This document shows, in pieces, positions 1 to 7,451 of a stretch of 12,138 bases of DNA (position 1 is the stretch's first letter; every line of letters begins with the position of its first letter). The notes under the pieces are model-generated. The model saw only the letters and a list, made by a program, of their open reading frames with translations, had not been told where the DNA came from and ran no database searches. This DNA is from Alkalibaculum bacchi. Lineage in GTDB: Bacteria; Bacillota; Clostridia; Eubacteriales; Alkalibacteraceae. Where the stretch lies: the NCBI RefSeq assembly GCF_937875145.1, contig NZ_CALNCS010000189.1, forward strand, positions 1-12,138. The letters run 5' to 3'. A program made the translations under genes and the position numbers.

Positions 1-21
1 AGACGTGTGCTCTTCCGATCT
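1..21. other. Illumina adapter remnant
   Basis: All 21 bases match the 3' end of the Illumina TruSeq read-2 adapter, ending in GCTCTTCCGATCT. This is library sequence rather than genome. Genomic sequence starts at about base 22, in the middle of a coding region, so this is an untrimmed contig end. Confidence 0.97.
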
Positions 22-1192
22 CCTCATATCCAAATAATTCGGATTCAATAAGAGCTTCAGGAATGGCTCCACAGTTTATTGCAATAAAGGGCGCATCCTT
101 TCTAGAACTAAAATTATAAATAGATTGGGTAAATAATTCTTTTCCCGTACCGCTTTCACCCATAATTAAAACAGTCGAACTACTATCTGCTATCTTTTTT
201 GCATATTCAATTATTTTAATTAGATTTCTATCTTGCCCTATAATATTATCAAAATTATACTTATACTTATTTACCTTATGATGATTTGCTCTTTCATTTT
301 TCTTAAAAGTATATACTATTTCAAAACGATCTTCGTCCTCATTGTAAATTTTATTTGCTTCTAAATCGTATGAGATATCTTGACATGAGGTGAGATGAAC
401 CTTTTTCACTATGTTTTTATTGATAAGGAGCATATCTTTTACTTGATGCCATTCATCAATTATCTGATTGATATTATGCTCTTTTAATTTGTTATTTTCT
501 CCAAACATTTCTGCAGCTTTATCGTTATATCTTTTTATATTTCCATGTTTATCTGAAGTGATAATACTCTCATTAATAGCATTAAGGACTTTGTTAATAC
601 TATTGTATTTTCTTTTTTCTTGTTCCGTTTGAGCTTTAACAGCAATCATCTCTTCAATAGCTTTAGCTACTGCGACAACAATTCCAAGAGTATGAGGATG
701 TACATTCTTTGTATACCCAGTTAAATCGACAACTCCAATTACATTGCCGTGGCTGTCTTTTATTGGTGCCGCTGAACACGTCCACCTGTGATAAGCGTAA
801 ATATAGTGGTCTTCTCCAGTGAGTTGTACGGGATTTCCTGTTTTAATAACACAAGACATGGCATTTGTCCCAATACATTCTTCATTCATATATGCACCTG
901 GAATCATTTTAAGGCTAAAAGCCTCTGTCAAAATTTTTTCATCTCCCATTGCATTTAGAATGCATCCTTCACTGTCCGTTAAGAAGACAAAGAAATCACT
1001 GCCCTTTGTAAATTTGATTAGTTCATTTATAAATGGGAGTGCAGTCATAATCATTTCCCTGTTTTTAATAAGAATCTTTTGTAAATTGGCATCGCTAATT
1101 ATTTTATTACTGTATTTTTGTTCTCTTCTTAGTGCAAACTGCCTACATCTTTCTTGAGATTCTCTTATTAAAATCTCATAATTCTTCTTCAT
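22..1192 (-). CDS. Sigma-54-dependent transcriptional activator, AcoR-like, 3' end missing
   Basis: This bacterial enhancer-binding protein would use ATP to open sigma-54 RNA polymerase promoters. I read 390 codons from ATG at 1192 to the adapter boundary. Residues about 55-185 form a GAF-type sensor with the AcoR-family signatures GTNAM (108-112) and HRWTCSAAPI (135-144). Residues about 195-300 form a PAS-like domain. The AAA+ domain starts near 315 (IIGQDRNLIK) with Walker A GESGTGKE at 345-352 and FIAINCGAIPEALIESELFG at 369-388. The read stops at FGYE, just before the expected GAFTGA loop, so that loop, Walker B, the arginine finger and the C-terminal DNA-binding domain are all missing. 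The truncation is an assembly artefact, not a mutation. The start is supported by AAGGAGT at 1199-1205. AcoR relatives usually control an adjacent catabolic operon such as acetoin dehydrogenase; none is in the window, so the effector is unknown. Confidence 0.93.
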
Positions 1193-1198
1193 ATTATG

Positions 1199-1205
1199 AC
1201 TCCTT
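1199..1205 (-). promoter_or_regulatory. Ribosome binding site of the AcoR-like gene
   Basis: AAGGAGT on the minus strand lies six bases upstream of the ATG at 1192. It fixes the start of the activator gene. Confidence 0.8.
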
Positions 1206-1308
1206 TCACGTTCTTTTTATTACACATTAAACACGTTTTCACAGAAGACACTATTCGTGACAAAAAAATATCTAAATAATCATAACACTTAACTATCTAA
1301 TTGTTGTA

Positions 1309-1337
1309 ATTATATCAATTACTTCCAGTATTTTCAA
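1309..1337 (-). promoter_or_regulatory. Sigma-A promoter of the AcoR-like gene
   Basis: Minus strand: -35 TTGAAA (1332-1337), 17-base spacer, -10 TATAAT (1309-1314). This gives 5/6 and 6/6 matches with ideal spacing. Transcription would start near 1302 and leave a leader of about 110 bases before the ATG at 1192. The leader shows no recognised riboswitch. Confidence 0.7.
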
Positions 1338-1381
1338 TACGTTAACAATTTACTTGCCTCATTCTTCCTTACAATAACCAT

Positions 1382-1433
1382 AAAGAATGGCTCTTTACTA
1401 GTTTAAATTTCTACCAGAAAAGAGCCATTCTTT
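1382..1433 (-). terminator. Long hairpin, probable terminator after the chemoreceptor gene
   Basis: A perfect 15-base inverted repeat (AAAGAATGGCTCTTT, 1382-1396; AAAGAGCCATTCTTT, 1419-1433) encloses a 22-base loop. It lies about 57 bases past the chemoreceptor stop. The T tract is better on the plus strand (CTTTTTCT) than on the minus strand (CTTTATGG), so it may act in both directions. The loop is longer than usual for a terminator. Confidence 0.6.
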
Positions 1434-1489
1434 TTCTAAAGCATCGATTTATTTACATTCCTTCGGTTTTTCGTACATCTTTGTACCTA

Positions 1490-3481
1490 CTAGATTGTAA
1501 ATTTTCGAATTATAGATTGTAAATTTTGTGCTAAGTTTGCCAGACCTTCACTAGCACCTGCTATTTCTTGAATAGATGCAGTTTGCTCTTCCATAGAGGC
1601 AGACGCTTCCTCTGTACCTGCAGAATTTTCTTCTGCAATGGCAGTTAAATTCTGTAACGTATCTAAGATCTCATTCTTCATTTCTTCCATTTCTTGACTA
1701 GAGATATTTAGTTTTTCAACTGCACTTATTGCGTCATTCATCGCTTTTTCAACCATTATGTATTTATCTTTATTACTTTGAACGCTCGTATACTGTTCTT
1801 CAAATATTAAAGATACCCTATCTATTGACTTTACTGCGCTCTCAACATTTGTTTGAAGCTCAGATATGGTCTTATCAATTGCCATAGTAGATACAGAGGA
1901 TTGCTCTGCTAGTTTCCTTATTTCTTCTGCTACTACTGCAAAACCTCTTCCCGCTTCCCCAGCTCTTGCGGCTTCAATAGCTGCATTTAATGCTAATAGG
2001 TTCGTTTGATCTGCAATGGACTTGATGACGCTACTGGCTTCTCCAATTTCATCTGAACTAATATTCGTTTGCAATATGATGCCACGAATCTCCTCGGTAG
2101 CTTGTGCACTTTCATCTGTAATCTTGATTAATTCTTCAATCTCTTGTAAACCTTCGCCTACTACAGTGGAAACTCTTTGAGTATTTATATTTAAATCTTT
2201 CATATAGTTTGAGTCTTTTTCTATAGTTTCCCCTAGTTTAGTAGCTTTTGCTGAGCCTTCTTCTGTGTTAAGAGCTTGCTCTGCAGCACCTTTTGCTATT
2301 TCTTCTACGGTTTTTGTAACTTCCTCAGCAGTAGTTGCAGATTGTCCGGAGCTAGCCATTAATTCTTCAGAGGCTGCTGCTACTTGCTCAGAAGAATCAT
2401 TGACTTCATTGAGTATCATTCGAAGATTGTCAATAATACTTTGAAATGATTTTGCTAATTGTCCAATTTCATCCTTGCTTTTCAAATCAGCCTCAGGAAC
2501 ATTTTGGGTAAGATCTAAATTAGCAAGGGTTTTTCCAAGAGTGGCTACATCAATAATAGGCTTTGTAATTGTATTGCCGATAAGATAGATTATAATTATG
2601 CTTATTACTAATGCCACTATAGTTAATAATATAATTGTCCTCATTAGTGATGGTATTCCTGCTAATATTTCCTCTTCATCTGCGCTCATAATGAGAATCC
2701 AATCTGTATTATCAATAGAATCATATGCCGAGTATAATTCTTTCCCTTGGCTATCCTTATGCTTGGCTACTCCTGTTTTTTCTTCTAGCACTTTCTTATG
2801 AAATTTCGCAGATGCCTTTTCACTCTCATCGGCTTCTGCTGCCTTTATAGAATTAATTTGATTGCTTACTACATTTCGATCTGGACAGGCAATAATTGTC
2901 CCTTCTTTATCCACTATATAGGCTTGACCTGTTTCGCCGTATTTTAACGTATCTGTAATATCACTTAAGGCATTGCCATCTCGGCGGCCTAAAAGTGCTC
3001 CTACGATTTTTCCATCTCTTTCAATAGGTGTCGCATATATTAAAACAACTTCACCTGTGGCTGGGCTAATACCAAAATTCAACGCATTCTTATCGCCCTT
3101 TAAGGCTTTCCATACAGGGTCTGTTTCTGGCAGCTTGATTGTCCTTCCATCTGTATAAGTTACGGTTCCATCTAATTGCATGATTCCAAAATTAATAAAG
3201 TCAGAAATTCCTACTTGTTTTTGCAAAATAGGAACTTGAACCTCTAAGTCCATATTTTGGATTTCGCCTAATTGGGCAAGTACTTCTAGCGTTCTTTTTT
3301 GAATTTCCATTCGGTTCTGCACTACTACTGCTCCATCATTAGCAGATGTTATAAGACCTTTTTCTGCTTCTACTGTAACAATTTTACTAGCGCTATTGAT
3401 AGAAATGATTCCTAATGCTACAGATGAAAATAAAATAAGTGCAGAAAAATAAACCACTAATTTCATTTTAATACTTCTCAT
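1490..3481 (-). CDS. Methyl-accepting chemotaxis protein with a Cache sensor domain
   Basis: This transmembrane chemoreceptor passes a ligand signal to CheA/CheW and so to the flagellar motor. The protein is 663 residues. TM1 is about 8-29; an extracellular double-Cache-type region covers about 35-275 (YGETGQAYIVDKEGTIIACP at 181-200); TM2 is about 281-302; a HAMP domain follows (TITKPIIDVA onward). The cytoplasmic coiled coil has the highly conserved signalling tip at about 481-530 (IADQTNLLALNAAIEAARAG, GRGFAVVAEEIRKLAEQ). Glutamine/glutamate pairs along the helices suit methylation. The open frame extends 31 codons further upstream to 3574, but that extension runs through the terminator and riboswitch. 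The ATG at 3481, preceded by AAAAGGGGG, is the real start. The gene is monocistronic and under riboswitch control. The ligand cannot be predicted. Confidence 0.95.
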   Translation of the reverse strand: MRSIKMKLVVYFSALILFSSVALGIISINSASKIVTVEAEKGLITSANDGAVVVQNRMEIQKRTLEVLAQLGEIQNMDLEVQVPILQKQVGISDFINFGIMQLDGTVTYTDGRTIKLPETDPVWKALKGDKNALNFGISPATGEVVLIYATPIERDGKIVGALLGRRDGNALSDITDTLKYGETGQAYIVDKEGTIIACPDRNVVSNQINSIKAAEADESEKASAKFHKKVLEEKTGVAKHKDSQGKELYSAYDSIDNTDWILIMSADEEEILAGIPSLMRTIILLTIVALVISIIIIYLIGNTITKPIIDVATLGKTLANLDLTQNVPEADLKSKDEIGQLAKSFQSIIDNLRMILNEVNDSSEQVAAASEELMASSGQSATTAEEVTKTVEEIAKGAAEQALNTEEGSAKATKLGETIEKDSNYMKDLNINTQRVSTVVGEGLQEIEELIKITDESAQATEEIRGIILQTNISSDEIGEASSVIKSIADQTNLLALNAAIEAARAGEAGRGFAVVAEEIRKLAEQSSVSTMAIDKTISELQTNVESAVKSIDRVSLIFEEQYTSVQSNKDKYIMVEKAMNDAISAVEKLNISSQEMEEMKNEILDTLQNLTAIAEENSAGTEEASASMEEQTASIQEIAGASEGLANLAQNLQSIIRKFTI

Positions 3482-3488
3482 GTTAATT

Positions 3489-3497
3489 CCCCCTTTT
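3489..3497 (-). promoter_or_regulatory. Ribosome binding site of the chemoreceptor gene, able to pair with the terminator 5' arm
   Basis: AAAAGGGGG on the minus strand, seven bases before the ATG at 3481. Its AAAAGGG repeats the 3' arm of the terminator just upstream, so the CCCTTTT at 3531-3537 could pair with either copy. Confidence 0.75.
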
Positions 3498-3500
3498 GTT

Positions 3501-3537
3501 AAAATAAAAAAATCCCTTTTAAAATTAGATAAAAGGG
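3501..3537 (-). terminator. Intrinsic terminator of the riboswitch expression platform
   Basis: On the minus strand an 8-bp stem (CCCTTTTA at 3530-3537 with TAAAAGGG at 3514-3521) encloses an 8-base loop and is followed by ATTTTTTTATTTT. It lies between the aptamer and the chemoreceptor start, the usual place for a riboswitch expression platform. If it forms, transcription ends before the coding region. Confidence 0.8.
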
Positions 3538-3550
3538 TTTTGTTTATAAT

Positions 3551-3630
3551 ATGCAACTGGCTACCTTGCGACAAATAAGTCGGTTAGGCCCATAGCTTTG
3601 CGTCCTTACCTTTCGGTAAGTTTGCCCTTA
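3551..3630 (-). ncRNA. Cyclic-di-GMP-I (GEMM) riboswitch aptamer
   Basis: The minus strand carries the conserved GEMM blocks in order: GGGCAAAC, a 6-bp hairpin CTTACC/GGTAAG capped by GAAA (3605-3620), GGACGCAAAGC, a second arm starting TATGGGCCTAA with a CGAC/GTCG tip, then AAGGTAGC and AGTTGC. These are the blocks of the class I cyclic-di-GMP aptamer. It sits between a sigma-A promoter and a terminator ahead of a chemoreceptor, a common context for this class. Whether ligand turns expression on or off cannot be read with certainty. The 5' strand AAGGG (3625-3629) could pair with CCCTT in the terminator arm, which would suit an OFF switch. Confidence 0.93.
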
Positions 3631-3669
3631 GATGTAATTAAACTGTCAAAAATTTATTTTATTATTTCT

Positions 3670-3698
3670 ATCATAGTTAAAATCTCTTAATAAATCAA
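3670..3698 (-). promoter_or_regulatory. Sigma-A promoter of the riboswitch-chemoreceptor transcript
   Basis: Minus strand: -35 TTGATT (3693-3698), 17-base spacer, -10 TATGAT (3670-3675). The predicted start near 3663 lies about 33 bases before the aptamer. No sigma-28-type flagellar promoter was evident. Confidence 0.7.
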
Positions 3699-3861
3699 CA
3701 CCTATTTTACATATTTCGGCACTTTTTTAATTTAGCTGCGATACATTATACGATTGTTAATCCTATTGTGGTTAAATAATAGATATAAAAGTAGATTTTT
3801 TTATTCATGGATCACGTTTAATTCCCTTAATATTCTTTTTATTAGATAAAGTACATCTTTT

Positions 3862-4379
3862 TTATTTTTGGGGCACAAATAATCCAGTCATATCCACTCC
3901 TTCATGCTCTAGTAGCTTTACCTTTTTTTCAATTCCACCTGCATAACCGGTCAGACTTCCGTTGGTGCCTACTACACGATGACAAGGTATAATGATAGAT
4001 ATGGGATTGTGTCCCACAGCACCACCTACAGCTTGAGCAGACATCCTATGCGTTTTGCAACTTCTTTCGCCATATGACCGTATGTTGTCAGCTCACCATA
4101 GGGTATTTCAGTGAGAATTTTCCACACCTGCTGTCTAAACTCACCACCTATAGGAGCAAGAGGTAGCCTAGATATTTTTGGTTTCTTACCAGTGAAATAA
4201 TCATCTAACCATGCTATACCTTCTTTAAGTATTGGAATATCATCTTTTTCGATAATATTTTTTGGCATTGTGTTTCCGATATATTTCTGTTCGCCAATCC
4301 ACAGACCAATAATACTATCTTCATCACTTGCAAGCAATATATCCCCAACGGTCGATTTGTAATGTATCGAGTAGTACAT
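3862..4379 (-). pseudogene. Methylated-DNA-[protein]-cysteine S-methyltransferase, frameshifted
   Basis: The intact family removes the alkyl group from O6-alkylguanine onto its own cysteine, a suicide DNA repair reaction. The N-terminal part (4026-4379) starts MYYSIHYKSTVGDILLASDE and runs through FRQQVWKILTEIPYGELTTYG to KRIG, then enters CLLKL and a stop at 4026. The C-terminal part (3862-4044, another frame) carries MSAQAVGGAVGHNPISIIIP, then the active-site motif PCHRV and the GSLTGYAGG region. By family comparison about three codons plus one base seem to be missing between KRIG and MSAQ, roughly a 10-base deletion. The ATG at 4379, with AGGAGG five bases upstream, is a better start than 4412. 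The C-terminal piece has its own ATG but lacks the N-terminal domain. It could be a true pseudogene or an assembly indel. The surrounding sequence is otherwise intact. Confidence 0.88.
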
Positions 4380-4384
4380 TTTCT

Positions 4385-4390
4385 CCTCCT
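4385..4390 (-). promoter_or_regulatory. Ribosome binding site of the methyltransferase gene
   Basis: AGGAGG on the minus strand, five bases before the ATG at 4379. It selects this codon rather than the in-frame ATG at 4412, which would place the ribosome binding site inside the gene. Confidence 0.75.
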
Positions 4391-4412
4391 CTAATTCTAT
4401 ATTTATATTCAA

Positions 4413-4597
4413 CTGCGATTTTCTTTCATCGTATATCTATTATTCTTCGATATTTGAATGTCCTAAAAATAAAGAAATTCTTTTTTGATACTTTATTGTT
4501 GGCATGAAGCATAACACTCCTAATGTGCCAAATGCAATCACCCTATTGGAAATGAATCCTTTATCAATATATTCCCAAACAATAACCGAGTTCTTCT
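4413..4597 (-). other. Intergenic stretch with a faint coding relic
   Basis: The space between the kinase terminator and the methyltransferase holds a minus-strand frame without a start codon that reads EYIDKGFISNRVIAFGTLGV and ends in HSNIEE before a stop near 4434. It has a hydrophobic middle but matches no family I recognise. It may be the tail of a lost gene. The promoter of the methyltransferase should also lie here, but no convincing -35/-10 pair was found. Confidence 0.2.
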
Positions 4598-4623
4598 AAA
4601 AAATAGCGATATTCCTTTTCGCT
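4598..4623 (-). terminator. Terminator after the histidine kinase gene
   Basis: On the minus strand AGCGA (4619-4623) pairs with TCGCT (4605-4609) around a 9-base loop, followed by ATTTTTTA. The stem is only 5 bp, but position (26 bases past the kinase stop) and T tract fit an intrinsic terminator. Confidence 0.5.
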
Positions 4624-4648
4624 TTTGTAACTCTGTTGTGCGACAAAC

Positions 4649-6034
4649 TCAGCGGTTCAGCGACATGTCTCTTTGGAAAATTTGAATCTTAGTTGTAACG
4701 GACCCACCACCATTCTTATCGTTGGATAATATAAGTTCTCCATGATATTTTGTAATAATGGTGTTTGCTATATATAAACCTAATCCATGATGTCCAGTTT
4801 TGGTTCTGCTATCATTATCCATTGTAAATCGCTGTTTTCCATACTTTAGCATTTTTTTAGAAAAACCATTCCCCTGGTCTATTACTTGGATAATGAGATA
4901 AGAATTATCAATAAAACCATTAATAATAACACTAGAATTTTTTGAAGAAAACTCTACTGCGTTTGACAAAATGTTCATCAATGCTCTTTCAAATTCATCT
5001 TTGTTTCCTTGTATATATAAATCTTCTTCAATATCTATGTTCCATATCATATTGAGATCATAAATTTTTCCAAGAGCCTCTCCCTGGCTTCTTATAAAAT
5101 TTGTTGTTTTCATAGCGCTGATGATTTCATCAGATTTACGATAATCAATTTCTTTTTTTGTAATAGTCAGCAAACTTTTTAGATATCCCTCCATGTGTTC
5201 ACTACTTTCCTCAATATAACCGCAATAAGATTTCTGCTCATTTGTCAAATTTGTTTCACCAAGTAATCCAACATTCCCTTTAATTATCGTTAAAGGCGTT
5301 TTTATATCGTGTGCTAAAGCTGATATTTGTTCTCTCTTTTGCTGTTCTACTGACCATTGTTCTTCTAGGGCCTTTTTTAATGAGTTTTTCATCTTATCAA
5401 TCCCTTTAAGAACCATGCTGATTTCTTCTATATTACTCGTACCTACATTAAAATCTAAGTTCTGTTCTTGTATTTTTGCCATTGGTATTAGAAGGGTTTT
5501 TAATTCATTATTAACCTTTTTGGCAAATCGATTAGACCACAAAATGATCAAAGCTATAAGCTGAATAAAAAATACAATCACTATTGTCAACTCAGCATTA
5601 GGTAAAGTTCTCCTTAAAATTTCATTTCTATATTGCGCAGTTAAAGGATAGGTAATAATCAATATCCCCTCATCACGATCAATCGTTATTATATACTTTT
5701 CTAAACCTGTTGATGTTTTTCCTTGTTGATATCTATCCCAGTTTATTTTTATATCCTTAGAAGAAAAATTTCCATATAGAAAATCTCCTTCCTCAGAATA
5801 AACACCAAAATTACACATTGGAGTCAATAGTTCTATGGTCACCCTAGGTAAATTCTTTAACTCATCGTAATTACTTTGAATTATTTTTTCTGAATAATTT
5901 GCTGGATAAACTCCAATGGAGGCTACAATGAACAAGTAATAGTTCACTAATATTAAAATAATAATAAGTAAACCAAGGGATACAACATATTTAATAAAAG
6001 TTGTACGTAGTTTTGTACTTTTTCTTATTCCCAT
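4649..6034 (-). CDS. Sensor histidine kinase of the transporter operon
   Basis: This membrane kinase would phosphorylate the response regulator encoded just upstream. The protein is 461 residues. TM1 is about 15-40, an extracytoplasmic loop covers about 41-148 and TM2 is about 149-166. A linker leads to the HisKA motif SALAHDIKTPLTIIKG (phospho-acceptor His242). The ATPase domain has the N box NILSNAVEFS (354-363), the G1 box DQGNGF (386-391) and GHHGLGLYIA (414-423). All catalytic motifs look intact. Its ATG overlaps the regulator stop by 10 bases (ATGGGAATAA), so the two are probably translationally coupled. The extracellular loop of over 100 residues could sense a ligand itself. Context next to a lantibiotic-type ABC transporter suggests a peptide antibiotic signal, like NukK or CprK systems, but this is inferred. 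Confidence 0.93.
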   Translation of the reverse strand: MGIRKSTKLRTTFIKYVVSLGLLIIILILVNYYLFIVASIGVYPANYSEKIIQSNYDELKNLPRVTIELLTPMCNFGVYSEEGDFLYGNFSSKDIKINWDRYQQGKTSTGLEKYIITIDRDEGILIITYPLTAQYRNEILRRTLPNAELTIVIVFFIQLIALIILWSNRFAKKVNNELKTLLIPMAKIQEQNLDFNVGTSNIEEISMVLKGIDKMKNSLKKALEEQWSVEQQKREQISALAHDIKTPLTIIKGNVGLLGETNLTNEQKSYCGYIEESSEHMEGYLKSLLTITKKEIDYRKSDEIISAMKTTNFIRSQGEALGKIYDLNMIWNIDIEEDLYIQGNKDEFERALMNILSNAVEFSSKNSSVIINGFIDNSYLIIQVIDQGNGFSKKMLKYGKQRFTMDNDSRTKTGHHGLGLYIANTIITKYHGELILSNDKNGGGSVTTKIQIFQRDMSLNR

Positions 6035-6684
6035 TTATACCCTATTCCCCAAACTGTCTTTATAGGTTCTTCTTTAAATTGAGTAAACTTAGCTCGTATG
6101 TTTTTTATATGTTCAACAATTGCACTTAAATTACTCTCTCTCTCATATCCAAAAACAACTTCAAATATTTGTTCCTTAGAAAATGTCTTGCCTCGATTAA
6201 GAGCTAAGTATTCACTTATTTCATATTCACTTTTTGTAAGTGGTACCTTATTATCTAATACAAAACACTCTTTACTGGAAATTGAAAACCTAATATTATC
6301 AATAATTACAGAGTTGATTTTTTCTCGTTGTTCTCTCCTAATATGAGCATCTACCCTTGCACGGAGTTCTTGAACTCCGAAGGGTTTCATCAAAAAATCA
6401 TCTCCTCCTAACCCCAATCCTTTAATGATATCTGTTTCGTCTGATTTTGCAGTAAGAAATAAAATAGGTGAATCGACCGATCCTCTTATTCTAGTGCATA
6501 ATTGAAAACCATCAATATTAGGCATCATTATGTCTAATATTATGAGATGATAGTAGCTTAAATTTTCTTGAAAAACCTTTTCTGGCTCGTTTATTTTTTT
6601 GACAAAATGCCCACTTTTATTTAGTACATTCTCAATTAAATCTAAAATGGATTTATCGTCATCTACAGCTAAAATATTCGCCAC
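6025..6684 (-). CDS. OmpR/PhoB-family response regulator
   Basis: This DNA-binding regulator is the partner of the kinase that follows. Its 219 residues hold a receiver domain (about 1-115) with the acidic pair D8/D9, phospho-acceptor D51 in LIILDIMMPNIDGF, T78 and K100 (the LMKPFG motif). A winged-helix output domain (about 124-219) ends in VWGIGYKWE, typical of the family. Translation begins at GTG (6684), seven bases after AGGAGA; the start is only 10 bases past the permease stop. It likely controls its own operon, whose natural promoter would lie upstream of the ATPase gene and so is not in this window. Confidence 0.94.
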   Translation of the reverse strand: MANILAVDDDKSILDLIENVLNKSGHFVKKINEPEKVFQENLSYYHLIILDIMMPNIDGFQLCTRIRGSVDSPILFLTAKSDETDIIKGLGLGGDDFLMKPFGVQELRARVDAHIRREQREKINSVIIDNIRFSISSKECFVLDNKVPLTKSEYEISEYLALNRGKTFSKEQIFEVVFGYERESNLSAIVEHIKNIRAKFTQFKEEPIKTVWGIGYKWE

Positions 6685-6694
6685 AATAATTCTC

Positions 6695-7450
6695 CTATTC
6701 CTCTGACTTTTCCCCTTCCCACTTTGTATACCATGCTACTATAATTATCAAAGATAGTATTGTTCCAACAATAGATATCATGATTCCTAAGGTTAAAGCT
6801 GGGTCTCTAAAAGCGCCACCACTATCTTGATATTTCATAAGTAAAGAGCTAATAAATCTGATACTCCATGAACTAGGTAAAAAGGGCCATCTGCCATCTC
6901 CCATGCCTGTTAAAAACAATGCTGATATAAGGGATTCTACAATTCCTATCCCAATGGAAATCCCCTTCGAGAATCTTAAACTTAAAAAGAAATGCAAAAT
7001 ATATAAAAAAATATTACTACATATTAATACTCCCGCAACCTTTAAATACATAGTAAAAGGAAATATTATGTCCTCTATAAAGGTATACCCTATATAAAAA
7101 CCTAAAACGGCTATAATTGTACTAAGCGCTCCAAATGCCAGCACTAAAATAAGTTTGCTTAAAAATGATAAACACCTTGTTTCTGAGCTTGCCAAAAGAT
7201 TTCTATAACATCCTGCCACATACTCTTGATCGGCCATCATTGAAGTAATTATCCCGATTAATATGGGAAAAATCATACATAATACTTGTAAATATGCCGA
7301 AATTTTACTCATACTGTCCCAGGGAGAGTATAAATAATAACTTAAAAATAGTATCAGTCCTAAAATAGGTATGTATAAGTGCATCCACACAATCTGAGTA
7401 GATTTTAATTTCATTATATCAGCTTTTAGGAGTTTTTCTAACTGTAGCAT
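6695..7450 (-). CDS. Lantibiotic-immunity-type ABC transporter permease, MutG-like
   Basis: This is the second membrane subunit of an ABC-2-type transporter that protects cells from lantibiotics or related cationic peptides. The protein is 251 residues, normal for the family. It opens with LLKADIMKLKSTQIVWMHLY, then six hydrophobic segments: about 24-43, 51-72, 92-118, 132-157, 163-182 and 218-242. The second includes FPILIGIITSMMADQE, characteristic of the MutG/EpiG group. It starts one base after the stop of the preceding permease, and the ribosome binding site (GAGAGG) lies within that gene's end. The two permeases would pair with the upstream ATPase, which is truncated here. The name rests on family resemblance; substrate is unknown. 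Confidence 0.87.
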   Translation of the reverse strand: MLQLEKLLKADIMKLKSTQIVWMHLYIPILGLILFLSYYLYSPWDSMSKISAYLQVLCMIFPILIGIITSMMADQEYVAGCYRNLLASSETRCLSFLSKLILVLAFGALSTIIAVLGFYIGYTFIEDIIFPFTMYLKVAGVLICSNIFLYILHFFLSLRFSKGISIGIGIVESLISALFLTGMGDGRWPFLPSSWSIRFISSLLMKYQDSGGAFRDPALTLGIMISIVGTILSLIIIVAWYTKWEGEKSEE

Positions 7451-7451
7451 T

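Noticed and set aside
819..1157. Plus-strand frame of 112 codons
   Set aside because: It lies opposite the GAF and N-terminal region of the sigma-54 activator, has no ribosome binding site and resembles no family.
1193..1489. Sigma-54 promoter near the AcoR-like gene
   Set aside because: No GG-N10-GC element with the expected TGGCAC/TTGC context was visible; the sigma-A promoter is much better.
2598..3158. Plus-strand frames of 67 and 61 codons
   Set aside because: They are antisense to the Cache and transmembrane part of the chemoreceptor and lack any start signal.
3482..3574. Upstream start extending the chemoreceptor by 31 residues
   Set aside because: This stretch is the terminator and the 3' end of the riboswitch aptamer; the ATG at 3481 has the proper ribosome binding site and gives the usual N-terminus.
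6098..7097. Plus-strand frames of 82 and 64 codons
   Set aside because: They are shadows of the response regulator and the MutG-like permease.
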